Notes under the pieces: generated by a model
Seen by the model: only the letters and a program-made list of their open reading frames with translations
Database searches by the model: none
Told to the model about the DNA's origin: nothing
Made by a program: the position numbers and the translations under genes
Shown: one piece after another, positions 55,342 to 64,000 of the stretch
Numbering within the stretch: position 1 is the first letter of the stretch
How the letters are laid out: each line of letters opens with the position of its first letter
Assembly (NCBI GenBank): GCA_913061075.1
Contig: CAJXSK010000002.1
Coordinates: 274,968-338,967, forward strand
Direction: 5' to 3'
Length of the DNA stretch: 64,000 bases
Source of the DNA: an uncultured Piscirickettsiaceae bacterium
GTDB lineage: Bacteria > Pseudomonadota > Gammaproteobacteria > Methylococcales > Cycloclasticaceae

Positions 55342-56253
55342 TTAACAGCTAAGTTTTTCGCGTAACTTTAGATACCTGCGGTATCTGTTTTCAGAAATAT
55401 TACCTTTTTCTAGTTGCTTTTTAACTTCGCACTTAGGTTCTTTAATATGGATGCAATTTGAATACTTGCACTGACTTGCATGCTGTTTTATTTCACGATA
55501 TCCATCCGCTAGGGCGAACTCGGAAATATTGGCAAGCCCAAAGATATTAACGCCAGGGCTATCTAAAATATCACCGCCGTCAGGTAGTTTGTAGAGTGTA
55601 GTTGCAGTGGTGGTGTGTTTGCCTAAACCAGATGCATTAGACAATGTTTTAGTTTGTAAACTTAAGTCCGGTAACAGGGCATTAATGATGCTCGATTTCC
55701 CCACACCTGATTGACCAACCAATAAACTCACTTTGTTGTGTAGCTGTTCTTTCAACGCCGTTAAATCGCTCTTTTCTTTTGCGCTGGTTTTAAGTACGTC
55801 ATAACCAAGTCGTTGGTAATCATTAATAATTGATTGGGTTGTTAGTGTTGACTCTTCATCCAACAAATCACATTTATTCAGAACAATCAGCGGCGTTAGG
55901 TCTTGGTTTTCGCAAACCACTAAATACTGATCTAGAAGTAAGGCATCAATAGTCGGTTTAACGGCAAGAATGACAACAATTTGGTCTAAGTTAGCGGCCA
56001 CTGGTCGTGTGCCGCCCCGTTTTGCTGGGCGAGATAGTAGTGAGTGGCGTGGTAGTACTTGCTCTACTCTCCCAGCATCTTCCTCAGTTTTTAACCAAAG
56101 AACGTTGTCGCCTACTGCAGGCTGTTCTAATTGAGTCCGTTTATGGCATCTGGAGACGTTACCATCAGTCCCCTCAATGATGAGTGCTTTTCCTAGATGA
56201 GCAATAACGCGACCCTTAAGCAACTCGCTCATTGGTTGCTTGGTGTCAGACAA
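55342..56253 (-). CDS. rsgA: ribosome small subunit-dependent GTPase RsgA
   Basis: Releases assembly factors from the 30S subunit. The 303 residues comprise an N-terminal OB fold (GRVIAHLGKALIIEG), then a circularly permuted G domain in G4-G1-G3 order (VLNKCDLL, GQSGVGKSSIINAL, DSPGVNIFG). The C-terminal zinc module is CKYSNCIHIKEPKC. In E. coli rsgA also neighbours orn; here the M48 protease gene lies between them. Confidence 0.96.
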   Translation of the reverse strand: MSDTKQPMSELLKGRVIAHLGKALIIEGTDGNVSRCHKRTQLEQPAVGDNVLWLKTEEDAGRVEQVLPRHSLLSRPAKRGGTRPVAANLDQIVVILAVKPTIDALLLDQYLVVCENQDLTPLIVLNKCDLLDEESTLTTQSIINDYQRLGYDVLKTSAKEKSDLTALKEQLHNKVSLLVGQSGVGKSSIINALLPDLSLQTKTLSNASGLGKHTTTATTLYKLPDGGDILDSPGVNIFGLANISEFALADGYREIKQHASQCKYSNCIHIKEPKCEVKKQLEKGNISENRYRRYLKLREKLSC

Positions 56254-56305
56254 GGTTATAAATATTCAAAGTGAATAATGCTTAATCAAGTCTTCATCAA
56301 TAAAA

Positions 56306-57559
56306 TTAATTGTTCGGCTTTGCAAGTGAGTTTAAATGGTCGATACGCACACTGGCTGGCGGGTGACTATGATGATAGCTTGAATACAAAGGGTCGGGAG
56401 TTAGTGTGCTCGCATTATCTCTGTACAGCTTAACCAACGCTTGAACTAATGCTGTTGGTTTAGCGACAGTGCTGGCAAATGCATCAGCTTCAAATTCAAA
56501 TTTACGTTGAAACTTACTACTTAGCGGGTGCAAAAAAGTCATAAAGACAGGGCTAACTAAAATAAATAATAATAGAGCAATGGCGTCGTTAACTTGGGCC
56601 ATATAAAGACCATCAAAAAACCAGTTTTGCTGTTTTAACCACCCGAGTAAAGCAAATCCTACTAATGTCATGCAGGTAGATAAAATCATTTGTTTGGTGA
56701 TATGTTTACACTTGAAGTGCCCAAGTTCGTGGGCGAGTACCGCCTCAACTTCATCCGGGTCGAGCGACTCGAGGAGTGTGTCATAAAACACAATTCGTTT
56801 ATTATTTCCTATCCCCGTGAAGTAAGCATTGCCGTGCCCAGAACGGCGCGAACCATCCATCACAAAAATGCCTTTACTATTAAAGCCGCAACGTTCTAAC
56901 AGCTGTTGAATACGTGATTTTAATTGGTCGTCTTCAAGTGGAGTGAATGTGTTAAATAACGGCGCAATAACGGTTGGTACGAGCCAGGTCATAAAAAAGG
57001 TGAAAGCGATGGTAAATAACCAGGCAAAAGCCCACCAGTATTCGCCCATTTGAGACATTACCCACAACAGACCATAAATGACGGGTATGCCAATGATTAG
57101 CATTAGAGCGATCTGTAAACATTGGTCTTTAAAAAATTGACGGATGGTTGTGTTGTTAAAGCCAAATTTTTGCTCAATTTTAAACGTTTGATAAATATCC
57201 AAAGGCAGCTCGATAAGGTGCGATAGAAGGAAAACGCCAATGATTAGAGCCGTTCCAGCCCATAAGTCGTGTTGAATATATTGTTGAGAGATGCTAACGA
57301 GAATATTTAAAACACCCCCCAGTGTTAAAAAAACTAATAACCCACTACTGATTAATATATTAAGGGTCGATATTTGCGTTTTGGCAATCGTGTAATCAGC
57401 GGCTTTTTGATGAGCGTCTAGTTCTATCTTACCCTTAAAGTCTTTTGGAACATTGTTTCTATGTAAATACACATAGGTCATTTGGCGTTTGTTCAGCCAT
57501 AGCTTCAATAAGAGTGATGAGACTAAAAATAATAAAAATATATAGCTAAATTCGTTCAT
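56306..57559 (-). CDS. M48 family membrane metalloprotease, Ste24/HtpX-like
   Basis: Zinc protease of the inner membrane, 417 residues, with several hydrophobic segments. The N-terminal CAAX-protease membrane domain is seen by IELPLDIYQTFKIEQKFGFN. The active site is HELGH in VLAHELGHFKC, and the third zinc ligand lies in EFEADAFA. MDGSRRSGHGNAYFTG precedes it, as in Ste24 homologues. In bacteria the family takes part in membrane protein quality control. It follows rsgA's strand orientation and is divergent from orn. Confidence 0.92.
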   Translation of the reverse strand: MNEFSYIFLLFLVSSLLLKLWLNKRQMTYVYLHRNNVPKDFKGKIELDAHQKAADYTIAKTQISTLNILISSGLLVFLTLGGVLNILVSISQQYIQHDLWAGTALIIGVFLLSHLIELPLDIYQTFKIEQKFGFNNTTIRQFFKDQCLQIALMLIIGIPVIYGLLWVMSQMGEYWWAFAWLFTIAFTFFMTWLVPTVIAPLFNTFTPLEDDQLKSRIQQLLERCGFNSKGIFVMDGSRRSGHGNAYFTGIGNNKRIVFYDTLLESLDPDEVEAVLAHELGHFKCKHITKQMILSTCMTLVGFALLGWLKQQNWFFDGLYMAQVNDAIALLLFILVSPVFMTFLHPLSSKFQRKFEFEADAFASTVAKPTALVQALVKLYRDNASTLTPDPLYSSYHHSHPPASVRIDHLNSLAKPNN

Positions 57560-57613
57560 GTATTTATATGTGTGTTAGTGTTAATTTTTTGATAAAAATG
57601 TAGGTACGTTTTA

Positions 57614-58159
57614 ATGTCACAGCAAGCACAAAATTTAATCTGGATAGATCTTGAAATGACGGGTTTAGAACCTGAAACGGATTCTATCATTGAAATAGCG
57701 ACGATTGTCACCGATAAAGAGCTAAATATATTAGCAGAAGGGCCTGTGTTAGCCGTAAGGCAATCAAAAAGCATTATGGATGGAATGGATGCTTGGAATC
57801 AAAAACACCATGGCCAATCGGGGCTTATCGAGCGTGTTTTAAATAGCGATTTGAATGAAAAGGCGGTCGAGGACCAAACGATAGCATTTTTAGAGCAATG
57901 GGTGCCGAAAGGTGCTTCGCCTATGTGCGGAAACAGTATTTGCCAAGACAGGCGCTTCATGGCGAAAACAATGCCAAGGCTCGAGGCGTTTTTTCATTAT
58001 AGAAACTTAGATGTTAGTACGTTAAAGGAGTTGGCCAGTCGCTGGGCGCCGGATGTGCTTAAAGGATTCACTAAACAAGGCACGCATCAGGCTTTAGACG
58101 ATGTTAGGGAGTCGATTGAAGAGCTAAAGTATTATCGGCAAACGTGTTTAAAGATGTAA
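57614..58159 (+). CDS. orn: oligoribonuclease
   Basis: DEDD-type 3'-5' exonuclease that finishes RNA and c-di-GMP (pGpG) degradation by hydrolysing dinucleotides. The 181-residue full-length protein has [22 protein letters not shown] with the first Asp-Glu pair, then [16 protein letters not shown]. The last acid and histidine lie in [15 protein letters not shown]. It is a single gene between two minus-strand genes, M48 and queG. Confidence 0.97.
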   Translation: MSQQAQNLIWIDLEMTGLEPETDSIIEIATIVTDKELNILAEGPVLAVRQSKSIMDGMDAWNQKHHGQSGLIERVLNSDLNEKAVEDQTIAFLEQWVPKGASPMCGNSICQDRRFMAKTMPRLEAFFHYRNLDVSTLKELASRWAPDVLKGFTKQGTHQALDDVRESIEELKYYRQTCLKM

Positions 58160-58184
58160 TAAGCCAATTACTATTTTAGACATT

Positions 58185-59267
58185 TTAACAATTTGTTGAA
58201 AGGTGGTGGTTTTGTTGTTGGTTAATGGCCCATTGGACGTGTTCTCGAATAATGTCTAAAGAATGATATTCTTTTTGTTTTAAAGCCTTTATCGTATTAA
58301 TGCTGTAGGGGGCATTCCCTAGTGCGACGGCGATATTCCTAATCCAACTTGCATAGCCGATGCGTCGTATGGCAGAGCCTTCTGTTCGTGTTAGAAATTC
58401 AGGTTCTGTCCAGCTAAATAAATCCAATAGTGTGGCGGTATCGAGTTGTTGACGAGCAATAAAATCACCTTCGTCAGTGAGTTGGGCAAATCGGTTCCAT
58501 GGGCAAACTTGCTGGCAGTCATCACAGCCAAATATGTGGTTACCCATTAAGGGTCTTAATTCTTCTGGAATAGACCCTTTTAATTCAATGGTTAAGTAGG
58601 AAATGCAGCGTCGTGCATCGACAGTAAACGGCGCAACAATAGCTTGAGTAGGGCAAATATCAATACATTCGGTACAGGTTCCGCAATGTTCTTTTGCAGG
58701 TTGGTCAGTGGGTAGAGGCAAATCAGTATAGAGTTCACCAAGGAAAAACCATGAGCCGGCTTGTTTATTAAGTACGTTGCTGTGTTTGCCTATCCAGCCA
58801 AGCCCCGCCTTTTCCGCCAGTGCCTTTTCCATCACAGGGGCGCTATCAACGAAAGCACGGTAACCAAAATGACCAACGTGTTGTTCAATATAGTCCGCCA
58901 ATTTTTGTAGTTTTTTACGAATAACTTTATGATAGTCTCGGCCTAAAGCATAACGAGAAACATAAGCTTGAGCGGGATTGCTCATTAGTTGGTTGGTGTT
59001 CTCCATCGGTTCCGGTAAATAGTCCATTCGACAAGAAATTACACGTACCGTGCCTGGTATCAATTCGGCGGGCCTGGTTCTTTTGGTGCCGTGTTTGAGC
59101 ATGTACGACATATCACCTTGGTAGCCTAAATCAAGCCATCGGTTTAATTGTTGTTCAGCATCTGATAGCTCGGTGTCTGTAATGCCAACTTGTTGAAAGC
59201 CCAATGATTGCCCATAGGCTTTTATGTCTTGTGCAAGTTGTTGGAAGTCGGTGCTGTTTTTGTTCAT
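58185..59267 (-). CDS. queG: epoxyqueuosine reductase
   Basis: Cobalamin- and iron-sulfur-dependent reduction of epoxyqueuosine to queuosine in tRNA. The 360 residues include the cobalamin-domain block YALGRDYHKVIRKKL, FVDSAPVMEKALAEKAGLGWIGKH, and two [4Fe-4S] clusters (CGTCTECIDICP and CDDCQQVCPWN). It lies opposite nnrD, keeping the E. coli order orn-queG-nnr. Confidence 0.95.
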   Translation of the reverse strand: MNKNSTDFQQLAQDIKAYGQSLGFQQVGITDTELSDAEQQLNRWLDLGYQGDMSYMLKHGTKRTRPAELIPGTVRVISCRMDYLPEPMENTNQLMSNPAQAYVSRYALGRDYHKVIRKKLQKLADYIEQHVGHFGYRAFVDSAPVMEKALAEKAGLGWIGKHSNVLNKQAGSWFFLGELYTDLPLPTDQPAKEHCGTCTECIDICPTQAIVAPFTVDARRCISYLTIELKGSIPEELRPLMGNHIFGCDDCQQVCPWNRFAQLTDEGDFIARQQLDTATLLDLFSWTEPEFLTRTEGSAIRRIGYASWIRNIAVALGNAPYSINTIKALKQKEYHSLDIIREHVQWAINQQQNHHLSTNC

Positions 59268-59316
59268 CTGTTGTAGGATACCTGAAAATTAACAGTATCT
59301 TTAGTAATCAATTGTT

Positions 59317-60159
59317 ATGAAAAGTGTGCAAATTACAGACGTTGAAATTTTATCCTTTGATGTGATGAAGAAAACGCTGTCTCCTAGAATGATTGACTCG
59401 CATAAAGGCGATTATGGACACGTTCTTTTGGTCGGAGGTTCGCTTGGGTTTGCTGGTGCAATTTGTTTGGCGGGCAAGTCCGCATTAAAGACGGGTGCTG
59501 GGCTTGTTAGTATTGCGACAAGGGCTGAACATGCCTCAATAATTACCATGAGCCGCCCAGAATTAATGTGCCACGGTGTTGAGAGCCAGACAGAGTTAAA
59601 AAGACTAGCTAAACATTGTACTGTGGTGGCTATTGGGCCGGGGCTTGGGCAAGCGATATGGTCACAGCATATGCTTGAAGGAGCGTTAGAATTGAAGTTA
59701 CCCATTGTCATCGATGCTGACGGGCTCAATATATTGTCAATAGAGCAACGAAAATGTAATCAATGGGTTTTGACGCCTCACCCGGGCGAAGCCGCACGGC
59801 TTTTAAATTGTAAAATACGTGATGTTCAAGGCGACCGGAAGTTGGCTATTAAAGAGATTCAGCAGACATATGGCGGCGTTGTTGTTTTAAAAGGCGCAGG
59901 AAGTTTGATTTATGATGGTTCTGAAACAATATATCAATGCCAAGCGGGCAACCCAGGCATGGCATCTGGTGGAATGGGTGATGTGTTAACCGGTGTTATC
60001 GCTGGTTTGATAGCTCAGGGGCACGGATTGTTAGAAGCGGCTAAATTAGGTGTGTTGATTCATGCAATAGCAGGTGATCGGGCCGCAAAAGATGGCCAAA
60101 AAGGTATGTTAGCAAGTGATTTAATACGACATATACGTGAGTTGGTGAATGAGAATTAA
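59317..60159 (+). CDS. nnrD: ADP-dependent NAD(P)H-hydrate dehydratase (dehydratase domain only)
   Basis: Repairs damaged NADH/NADPH hydrates. The 280-residue protein has only the ribokinase-like dehydratase domain: KGDYGHVLLVGGSLGFAGA, IDADGLNIL, TPHPGEAARLL, and the ATP-site NPGMASGGMGDVLTGVI. The N-terminal epimerase domain present in E. coli Nnr is absent, and queG is immediately divergent, so it was not simply split off upstream. It overlaps tsaE by 11 bases. Confidence 0.92.
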   Translation: MKSVQITDVEILSFDVMKKTLSPRMIDSHKGDYGHVLLVGGSLGFAGAICLAGKSALKTGAGLVSIATRAEHASIITMSRPELMCHGVESQTELKRLAKHCTVVAIGPGLGQAIWSQHMLEGALELKLPIVIDADGLNILSIEQRKCNQWVLTPHPGEAARLLNCKIRDVQGDRKLAIKEIQQTYGGVVVLKGAGSLIYDGSETIYQCQAGNPGMASGGMGDVLTGVIAGLIAQGHGLLEAAKLGVLIHAIAGDRAAKDGQKGMLASDLIRHIRELVNEN

Positions 60160-60556
60160 GAATGAAGAGCAAATGCTCGAAGCGGGTACAGCGTTTGCTA
60201 AAAAATTGGGCACAGGGGCGCTAATTTATTTAATAGGCGATTTAGGTGCGGGCAAAACGACATTTGTTCGTGGTGTGCTAAGGGGCTTAGGGCATATGAG
60301 TTCGGTTAAAAGCCCAACCTATAATATAGTTGAGCATTACGAGCTGTCTGGCCAGCAGCTGTATCATTTTGATTTATACCGTGTGAACGATGCGGAAGAA
60401 TTGGAATACATGGGCATAAGAGATTATTTGAATAGTGAAAGTATTGCCTTTGTTGAATGGCCAAATAAAGGTGAAGGTGTGTTGCCAAAGGCAGATATAG
60501 TGATTCAGTTCGATATTCAAGGTTCAGAAAGGTTATTAATGATTAAAGAGGCGTAA
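60149..60556 (+). CDS. tsaE: tRNA threonylcarbamoyladenosine synthesis ATPase TsaE
   Basis: ATPase that cycles the TsaBD complex in t6A37 formation. The 135 residues show Walker A GDLGAGKTTFVRGVLRGLG (32-50), the switch SPTYNIVEHYE, and FDLYRVNDAEELEYMGIRDYL with VEWPNKGEGVLP. The start overlaps nnrD by 11 bases. The order nnr-tsaE-amidase-mutL-miaA is that of E. coli. Confidence 0.96.
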   Translation: MRIKNEEQMLEAGTAFAKKLGTGALIYLIGDLGAGKTTFVRGVLRGLGHMSSVKSPTYNIVEHYELSGQQLYHFDLYRVNDAEELEYMGIRDYLNSESIAFVEWPNKGEGVLPKADIVIQFDIQGSERLLMIKEA

Positions 60557-60629
60557 GCTGTGAACGAACTTCATTACGATATAGAGGTTTTGCCAAAATA
60601 CATTGAGCTGTTATAGGGTTTTGTTAAAT

Positions 60630-61946
60630 ATGGGTATATTTATAGGCTACAAAAAAATTAAACAGCGTTACTTAATTGGCATATTAGTATTAATAACGAG
60701 CCAGACGGTTTTTGCAAAAACGGTGTCGGTTGAGTCGCTTCGTCTTTGGACGGCACCAGATCATACGCGTTTAGTGTTCGGGGTCTCGGCACCGGTCGAC
60801 CATAAGATTTTTACGTTAGAAAGCCCATCGCGAATCGTTCTGGACCTTAAAAGTACAAAATTTAGTACAACCTTGCCAACGTTTGAAAAACACCCGCTTG
60901 TTAGCCTAATCAGAGAGGGTGTTCGTGATAAAAAAGATTTACGAGTTGTCTTAGATTTAAAGCAATCAGTTAAACCTAAAAGCTTTTTGTTAAAACCTAA
61001 TAAAAGTTATGGGCATCGTTTGGTCGTTGATTTGTACCCAAGCTCTTCGGGCACATCAAAAAAACCTAAAGTCGTAAAAAAGGCGAATTCATCAACAAGT
61101 AAGAAGTGGGTGGTTGCCATTGATGCAGGGCATGGCGGGGAAGATCCGGGTGCAAGAGGAAAAAGGGGAACGCGCGAAAAAGATGTCGTCTTAGCCATTG
61201 CTAAAAAGTTAGCCAAAAAAATTAATCAGCAAGCGAATATGAAAGCCTATATGGTCAGGTCGGGGGACTATTACATAGGGCTGCGACAACGTATGGAAAA
61301 AGCACGGCAAGCGCGTGCGGATTTATTTATATCTATTCATGCGGATGCTTTTAAAGACCAGCGAGCGCGTGGTTCTTCAGTTTATGTATTGTCAAACCGA
61401 GGGGCCAGTAGTGAGGCTGCTCGATGGTTGGCAAAAAGTGAAAACGCGGCGGATTTAGTTGGTGGTGTGAGTTTGGATGATAAGGACGATATGTTGGCAT
61501 CTGTCTTGTTTGATATGTCCCAAAAAGCAACTAAAGATGCGAGTGCCACGGTTGCTGGGGAAATATTAACTAACCTTAAAGGTGTTGGGCATGTGCACAA
61601 AAAAAGCGTTCAGCACGCAGGGTTTATGGTGCTTAAATCACCTGATATCCCATCCATACTAATAGAGACAGCGTTTATCTCCAATAAGCATGAAGAAGCT
61701 AAATTACGCAGCTCTTCGCATCAATCAAAAATTGCGTCTGCGGTGTTAAAAGGTGTTAAAGCTTATTTTGCTCAACAGGCGCCATTATCGAACCGCCAAG
61801 CCACTAATCGTTATAAAATTCAAAAAGGTGATACGTTATCGGATATTGCACAGCGTTACCAAGTGCCTTTGAGCAAACTTAAACGTGCTAATGCGTTAAA
61901 AAACAATTTGATTCGTGTTGGCCAAGTCATCAAAATTCCTGGTTAA
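60630..61946 (+). CDS. N-acetylmuramoyl-L-alanine amidase with AMIN and LysM domains (AmiB/AmiC-like)
   Basis: Periplasmic amidase that splits septal peptidoglycan during division. From ATG 60630 the product has about 438 residues: a signal peptide ending at VFAK, an AMIN septum-targeting domain (LRLWTAPDHTRLVFGVSAPV...) and a Ser/Lys-rich linker. The zinc amidase_3 domain follows (VAIDAGHGGEDPGARG, SIHADAF, LIETAFISNKHE), then a C-terminal LysM (YKIQKGDTLSDIAQRYQVP). A TTG at 60603 would add nine residues. The ribosome site is weak. Its place between tsaE and mutL matches amiB of E. coli. Confidence 0.92.
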   Translation: MGIFIGYKKIKQRYLIGILVLITSQTVFAKTVSVESLRLWTAPDHTRLVFGVSAPVDHKIFTLESPSRIVLDLKSTKFSTTLPTFEKHPLVSLIREGVRDKKDLRVVLDLKQSVKPKSFLLKPNKSYGHRLVVDLYPSSSGTSKKPKVVKKANSSTSKKWVVAIDAGHGGEDPGARGKRGTREKDVVLAIAKKLAKKINQQANMKAYMVRSGDYYIGLRQRMEKARQARADLFISIHADAFKDQRARGSSVYVLSNRGASSEAARWLAKSENAADLVGGVSLDDKDDMLASVLFDMSQKATKDASATVAGEILTNLKGVGHVHKKSVQHAGFMVLKSPDIPSILIETAFISNKHEEAKLRSSSHQSKIASAVLKGVKAYFAQQAPLSNRQATNRYKIQKGDTLSDIAQRYQVPLSKLKRANALKNNLIRVGQVIKIPG

Positions 61947-62017
61947 TGGCGCATTCCTCTTTTCTGATAAATTCATCTGTTTAATCCGATACAATAATCG
62001 TTGTATTCAGGGGCGCC

Positions 62018-63796
62018 ATGTCGATAAAACCTTTACCACCACAACTTATTAATCAAATCGCTGCAGGTGAGGTAATTGAGCGCCCGGCATCTGCTGTTAA
62101 AGAGCTAGTTGAGAACTCATTAGATGCTGGAGCGAATTTTGTCACCATTGATATTGAGGAAGGTGGGGCGCGTTTGATCAGGGTTAGTGATGATGGCGGC
62201 GGCATTGTAAAGGCGGAACTGGCGTTAGCATTGTCACGTCATGCAACCAGTAAAATTGCATCGCTGAATGATTTAGAAGCGGTGATGAGTTTTGGTTTTA
62301 GAGGTGAAGCCCTACCTAGCATGAGCTCAGTATCAAGGTTTACGATAACGTCACGCGTCGAAGAAAGTTCGACTGCTTGGTGTATGAAAACAGACGGAAC
62401 TGAGGTAGATATGCAGGTGGCACCTGCTGCACACCCAGTTGGAACAACAGTGGAATTGCGTGAAATTTTTTACAATACACCAGCGCGTCGAAAATTTCTT
62501 AAAACCGATAAAACCGAATTTGGACACATAGAAACTGTTATAAAACGTATGGCGTTGAGCCGTTTTGATGTGGGTTTTTGTTTGAAGCATAACCAGCGCG
62601 TTGTTATTAATGCTAAGCCTGCGATTGAGTTTGACGATAAAGCGCAACGGGTTGGCATGTTGTGCGGAAAGGATTTTGTTGAAAATTCGATTAGTTTGGA
62701 TGTGGAAAATGGTGAATTAGCGTTGCAAGGTTGGGTGGGGTTGCCTACTTATTCACGATCCCAAACAGATATGCAGTTTTTTTATGTTAACGGCCGTTTA
62801 ATCCGAGATAAGTTGATTAATCATGCAGTTAGAATGGCATATCAAGATGTGTTATTTCATGGTCGTCACCCTGTTTATGTATTGTATTTGTCGATTAACC
62901 CAAGATTAGTGGATGTGAATGCCCACCCCGCCAAGCTTGAGGTTAGGTTTAGAGAAAGCCGCGCGGTTCATGACTTTGTTTACCGACGCATTAAGCAAAT
63001 ATTGACGGATGCTCGGCCCGATGATTATATTCCGCAAGTCGCGTATCAAGCGCTAAGTGGTGTGGCTTCGCCTAATTATCAAGACATGCAGCAATCATCG
63101 ATGCCATTATCAGTTGCGGAACCTACACAGCAATATTTCGCTCATGCACATGCGCATGGCAGTACAGCGGAACGTGCATATTCATCAGATAACGATGCCG
63201 AGCAAAACGGCGCGCCCACAATGGGCTTCGCAATAGCGCATTTACATAACACGTATATTTTGGCGGAATCACAAAAGGGTTTGGTGCTAGTTGATACACA
63301 CGCAGCACATGAACGTATTGTTTACGAAAAACTAAAAAAGCAATATGACACTGGCCAGTTAGCGGCGCAGCCATTATTGATTCCACAAAAAATTCATGTG
63401 TCGATTGATGAAATGGCGATATATGAACAGAACGAGGCGTTATTTTCTGAATTAGGGGTTGATGTAAGCGCCTCGGGCCCAGATTCGTTACTGATACGGT
63501 CTATCCCCGTTCTTTTGTCTACAGATAACGCTGAAAAATTAGTGCGAGATTTGTTTCAAGACATTATTGCCACGGGCGAAAGTGCAAGCGTTAAAGAGGC
63601 CTGTTACACAGTGTTAGGCAATATGGCTTGTCATAATTCTATTAGAGCAAATAGACGTTTAACCGAAATGGAAATGAATGCCTTATTGCGTGATATGGAA
63701 AAAACAGATAACAGTGGTCAGTGTAATCACGGTCGTCCAACATGGGTGTTGTTAGACGCTAAACAATTGGACTCGCTCTTTTTGCGGGGTCAATAA
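62018..63796 (+). CDS. mutL: DNA mismatch repair protein MutL, endonuclease-type
   Basis: Matchmaker between MutS and downstream repair. The 592 residues comprise a GHKL ATPase N-terminus ([39 protein letters not shown]), a linker at about 330-400 and a dimerisation domain. The C-terminus carries [12 protein letters not shown], close to the DQHA-x2-E-x4-E nickase motif, plus ACHNSIRAN and QCNHGRPTW blocks. These are found in MutL of organisms without MutH. miaA follows after 17 bases. Confidence 0.96.
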   Translation: MSIKPLPPQLINQIAAGEVIERPASAVKELVENSLDAGANFVTIDIEEGGARLIRVSDDGGGIVKAELALALSRHATSKIASLNDLEAVMSFGFRGEALPSMSSVSRFTITSRVEESSTAWCMKTDGTEVDMQVAPAAHPVGTTVELREIFYNTPARRKFLKTDKTEFGHIETVIKRMALSRFDVGFCLKHNQRVVINAKPAIEFDDKAQRVGMLCGKDFVENSISLDVENGELALQGWVGLPTYSRSQTDMQFFYVNGRLIRDKLINHAVRMAYQDVLFHGRHPVYVLYLSINPRLVDVNAHPAKLEVRFRESRAVHDFVYRRIKQILTDARPDDYIPQVAYQALSGVASPNYQDMQQSSMPLSVAEPTQQYFAHAHAHGSTAERAYSSDNDAEQNGAPTMGFAIAHLHNTYILAESQKGLVLVDTHAAHERIVYEKLKKQYDTGQLAAQPLLIPQKIHVSIDEMAIYEQNEALFSELGVDVSASGPDSLLIRSIPVLLSTDNAEKLVRDLFQDIIATGESASVKEACYTVLGNMACHNSIRANRRLTEMEMNALLRDMEKTDNSGQCNHGRPTWVLLDAKQLDSLFLRGQ

Positions 63797-63813
63797 GCCG
63801 TTATTGTGTGAAT

Positions 63814-64000
63814 ATGGATAAACACCCAGTTATTTTTATTATGGGGCCTACCGCATCGGGTAAAACAGCGCTGGGTATTGAGGCTGCAAAAAACCTAAAT
63901 GGCGAAATCATCAGCGTGGATTCCGCATTGGTGTATCGAGGGATGGATATCGGTACGGCGAAACCAGATATGGCTGAGCGTGATGGGGTTGTTCATCATT
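63814..64000 (+). CDS. miaA: tRNA dimethylallyltransferase MiaA, 5' part only
   Basis: Adds a dimethylallyl group to A37 of tRNAs that read UNN codons. The first 62 codons are present. They show the P-loop [19 protein letters not shown] and the substrate-site [18 protein letters not shown], which identify the family. The gene is cut by the window edge. ATG 63814 is taken as start; the nearby GTG at 63808 is an alternative. The order mutL-miaA is as in E. coli, where hfq follows. Confidence 0.95.
   Translation, partial: MDKHPVIFIMGPTASGKTALGIEAAKNLNGEIISVDSALVYRGMDIGTAKPDMAERDGVVHH

Noticed and set aside
60560..60616. 18-codon GTG frame between tsaE and the amidase gene
   Set aside because: It has no ribosome site and no match I know; it may be gene debris, but nothing supports expression.

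Overview
The window is about 64 kb of a bacterial chromosome, fairly AT-rich, and most likely from a marine or haline gammaproteobacterial methylotroph of the Methylophaga type. Three things suggest this. There is a complete pqqABCDE cluster. There is a glutathione-dependent formaldehyde oxidation pair (frmA-fghA) downstream of a methanethiol-oxidase-type gene (SBP56/mtoX). The housekeeping blocks keep classical gammaproteobacterial order: rimP-nusA-infB-rbfA-truB-rpsO-pnp; uvrC-pgsA-tRNA-Gly-tRNA-Cys; ffs-dnaX-ybaB-recR; and rsgA, orn, queG, nnrD, tsaE, amidase, mutL, miaA. The genus is an inference; no rRNA gene is present.

1-15.2 kb is stress and envelope related: a small heat-shock protein, the MsrPQ periplasmic methionine sulfoxide repair pair, and a CusCBA-like Cu/Ag efflux operon. 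The efflux operon starts with a small secreted cysteine-rich protein and is followed by a remnant of a second RND pump and a CDF-like transporter. Next come an Lnb/DUF4105 envelope cluster, a structurally imperfect tRNA-Thr(CGT), an Irr-like Fur regulator and thiO.

15.2-31 kb is the accessory and methylotrophic part. It opens with an MmeI-like one-polypeptide restriction-modification enzyme whose base composition changes inside the gene. A minus-strand run mtoX - SCO - MauG-like di-haem peroxidase - frmA - fghA follows, facing a divergent GlxA/AraC-type regulator. The predicted flow is methanethiol to formaldehyde, sulfide and peroxide in the periplasm, then formaldehyde to S-formylglutathione to formate in the cytoplasm. 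SCO would deliver copper, and the MauG-like protein could mature MtoX or consume peroxide. pqqABCDE lies convergent with the regulator across a perfect palindromic terminator. YtoQ, a GIY-YIG protein and MoeB/ThiF follow.

31-52 kb holds groESL, with a perfect CIRCE operator plus a sigma32-like promoter, and then a pentapeptide-repeat protein. After these come the transcription/translation operon with hairpins in its leader, phaR, uvrC, pgsA, two tRNAs, a monomeric isocitrate dehydrogenase, a DUF1329 protein, a degenerate GGDEF protein and a RegB/RegA redox two-component pair.

52-64 kb holds 4.5S RNA, dnaX, ybaB, recR, a HIT protein, rsgA, an M48 protease, orn, queG, nnrD, tsaE, a LysM amidase, an endonuclease-type mutL and the start of miaA, which runs off the right edge.

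Stretches over 300 bases without a protein gene are 45254-45642, with two tRNAs and nothing else clear, and 51732-52356, with 4.5S RNA and one doubtful ORF. The 33575-33874 gap, just at 300 bases, has a promoter and two terminator-like hairpins. All assignments come from reading motifs; no database search was possible.
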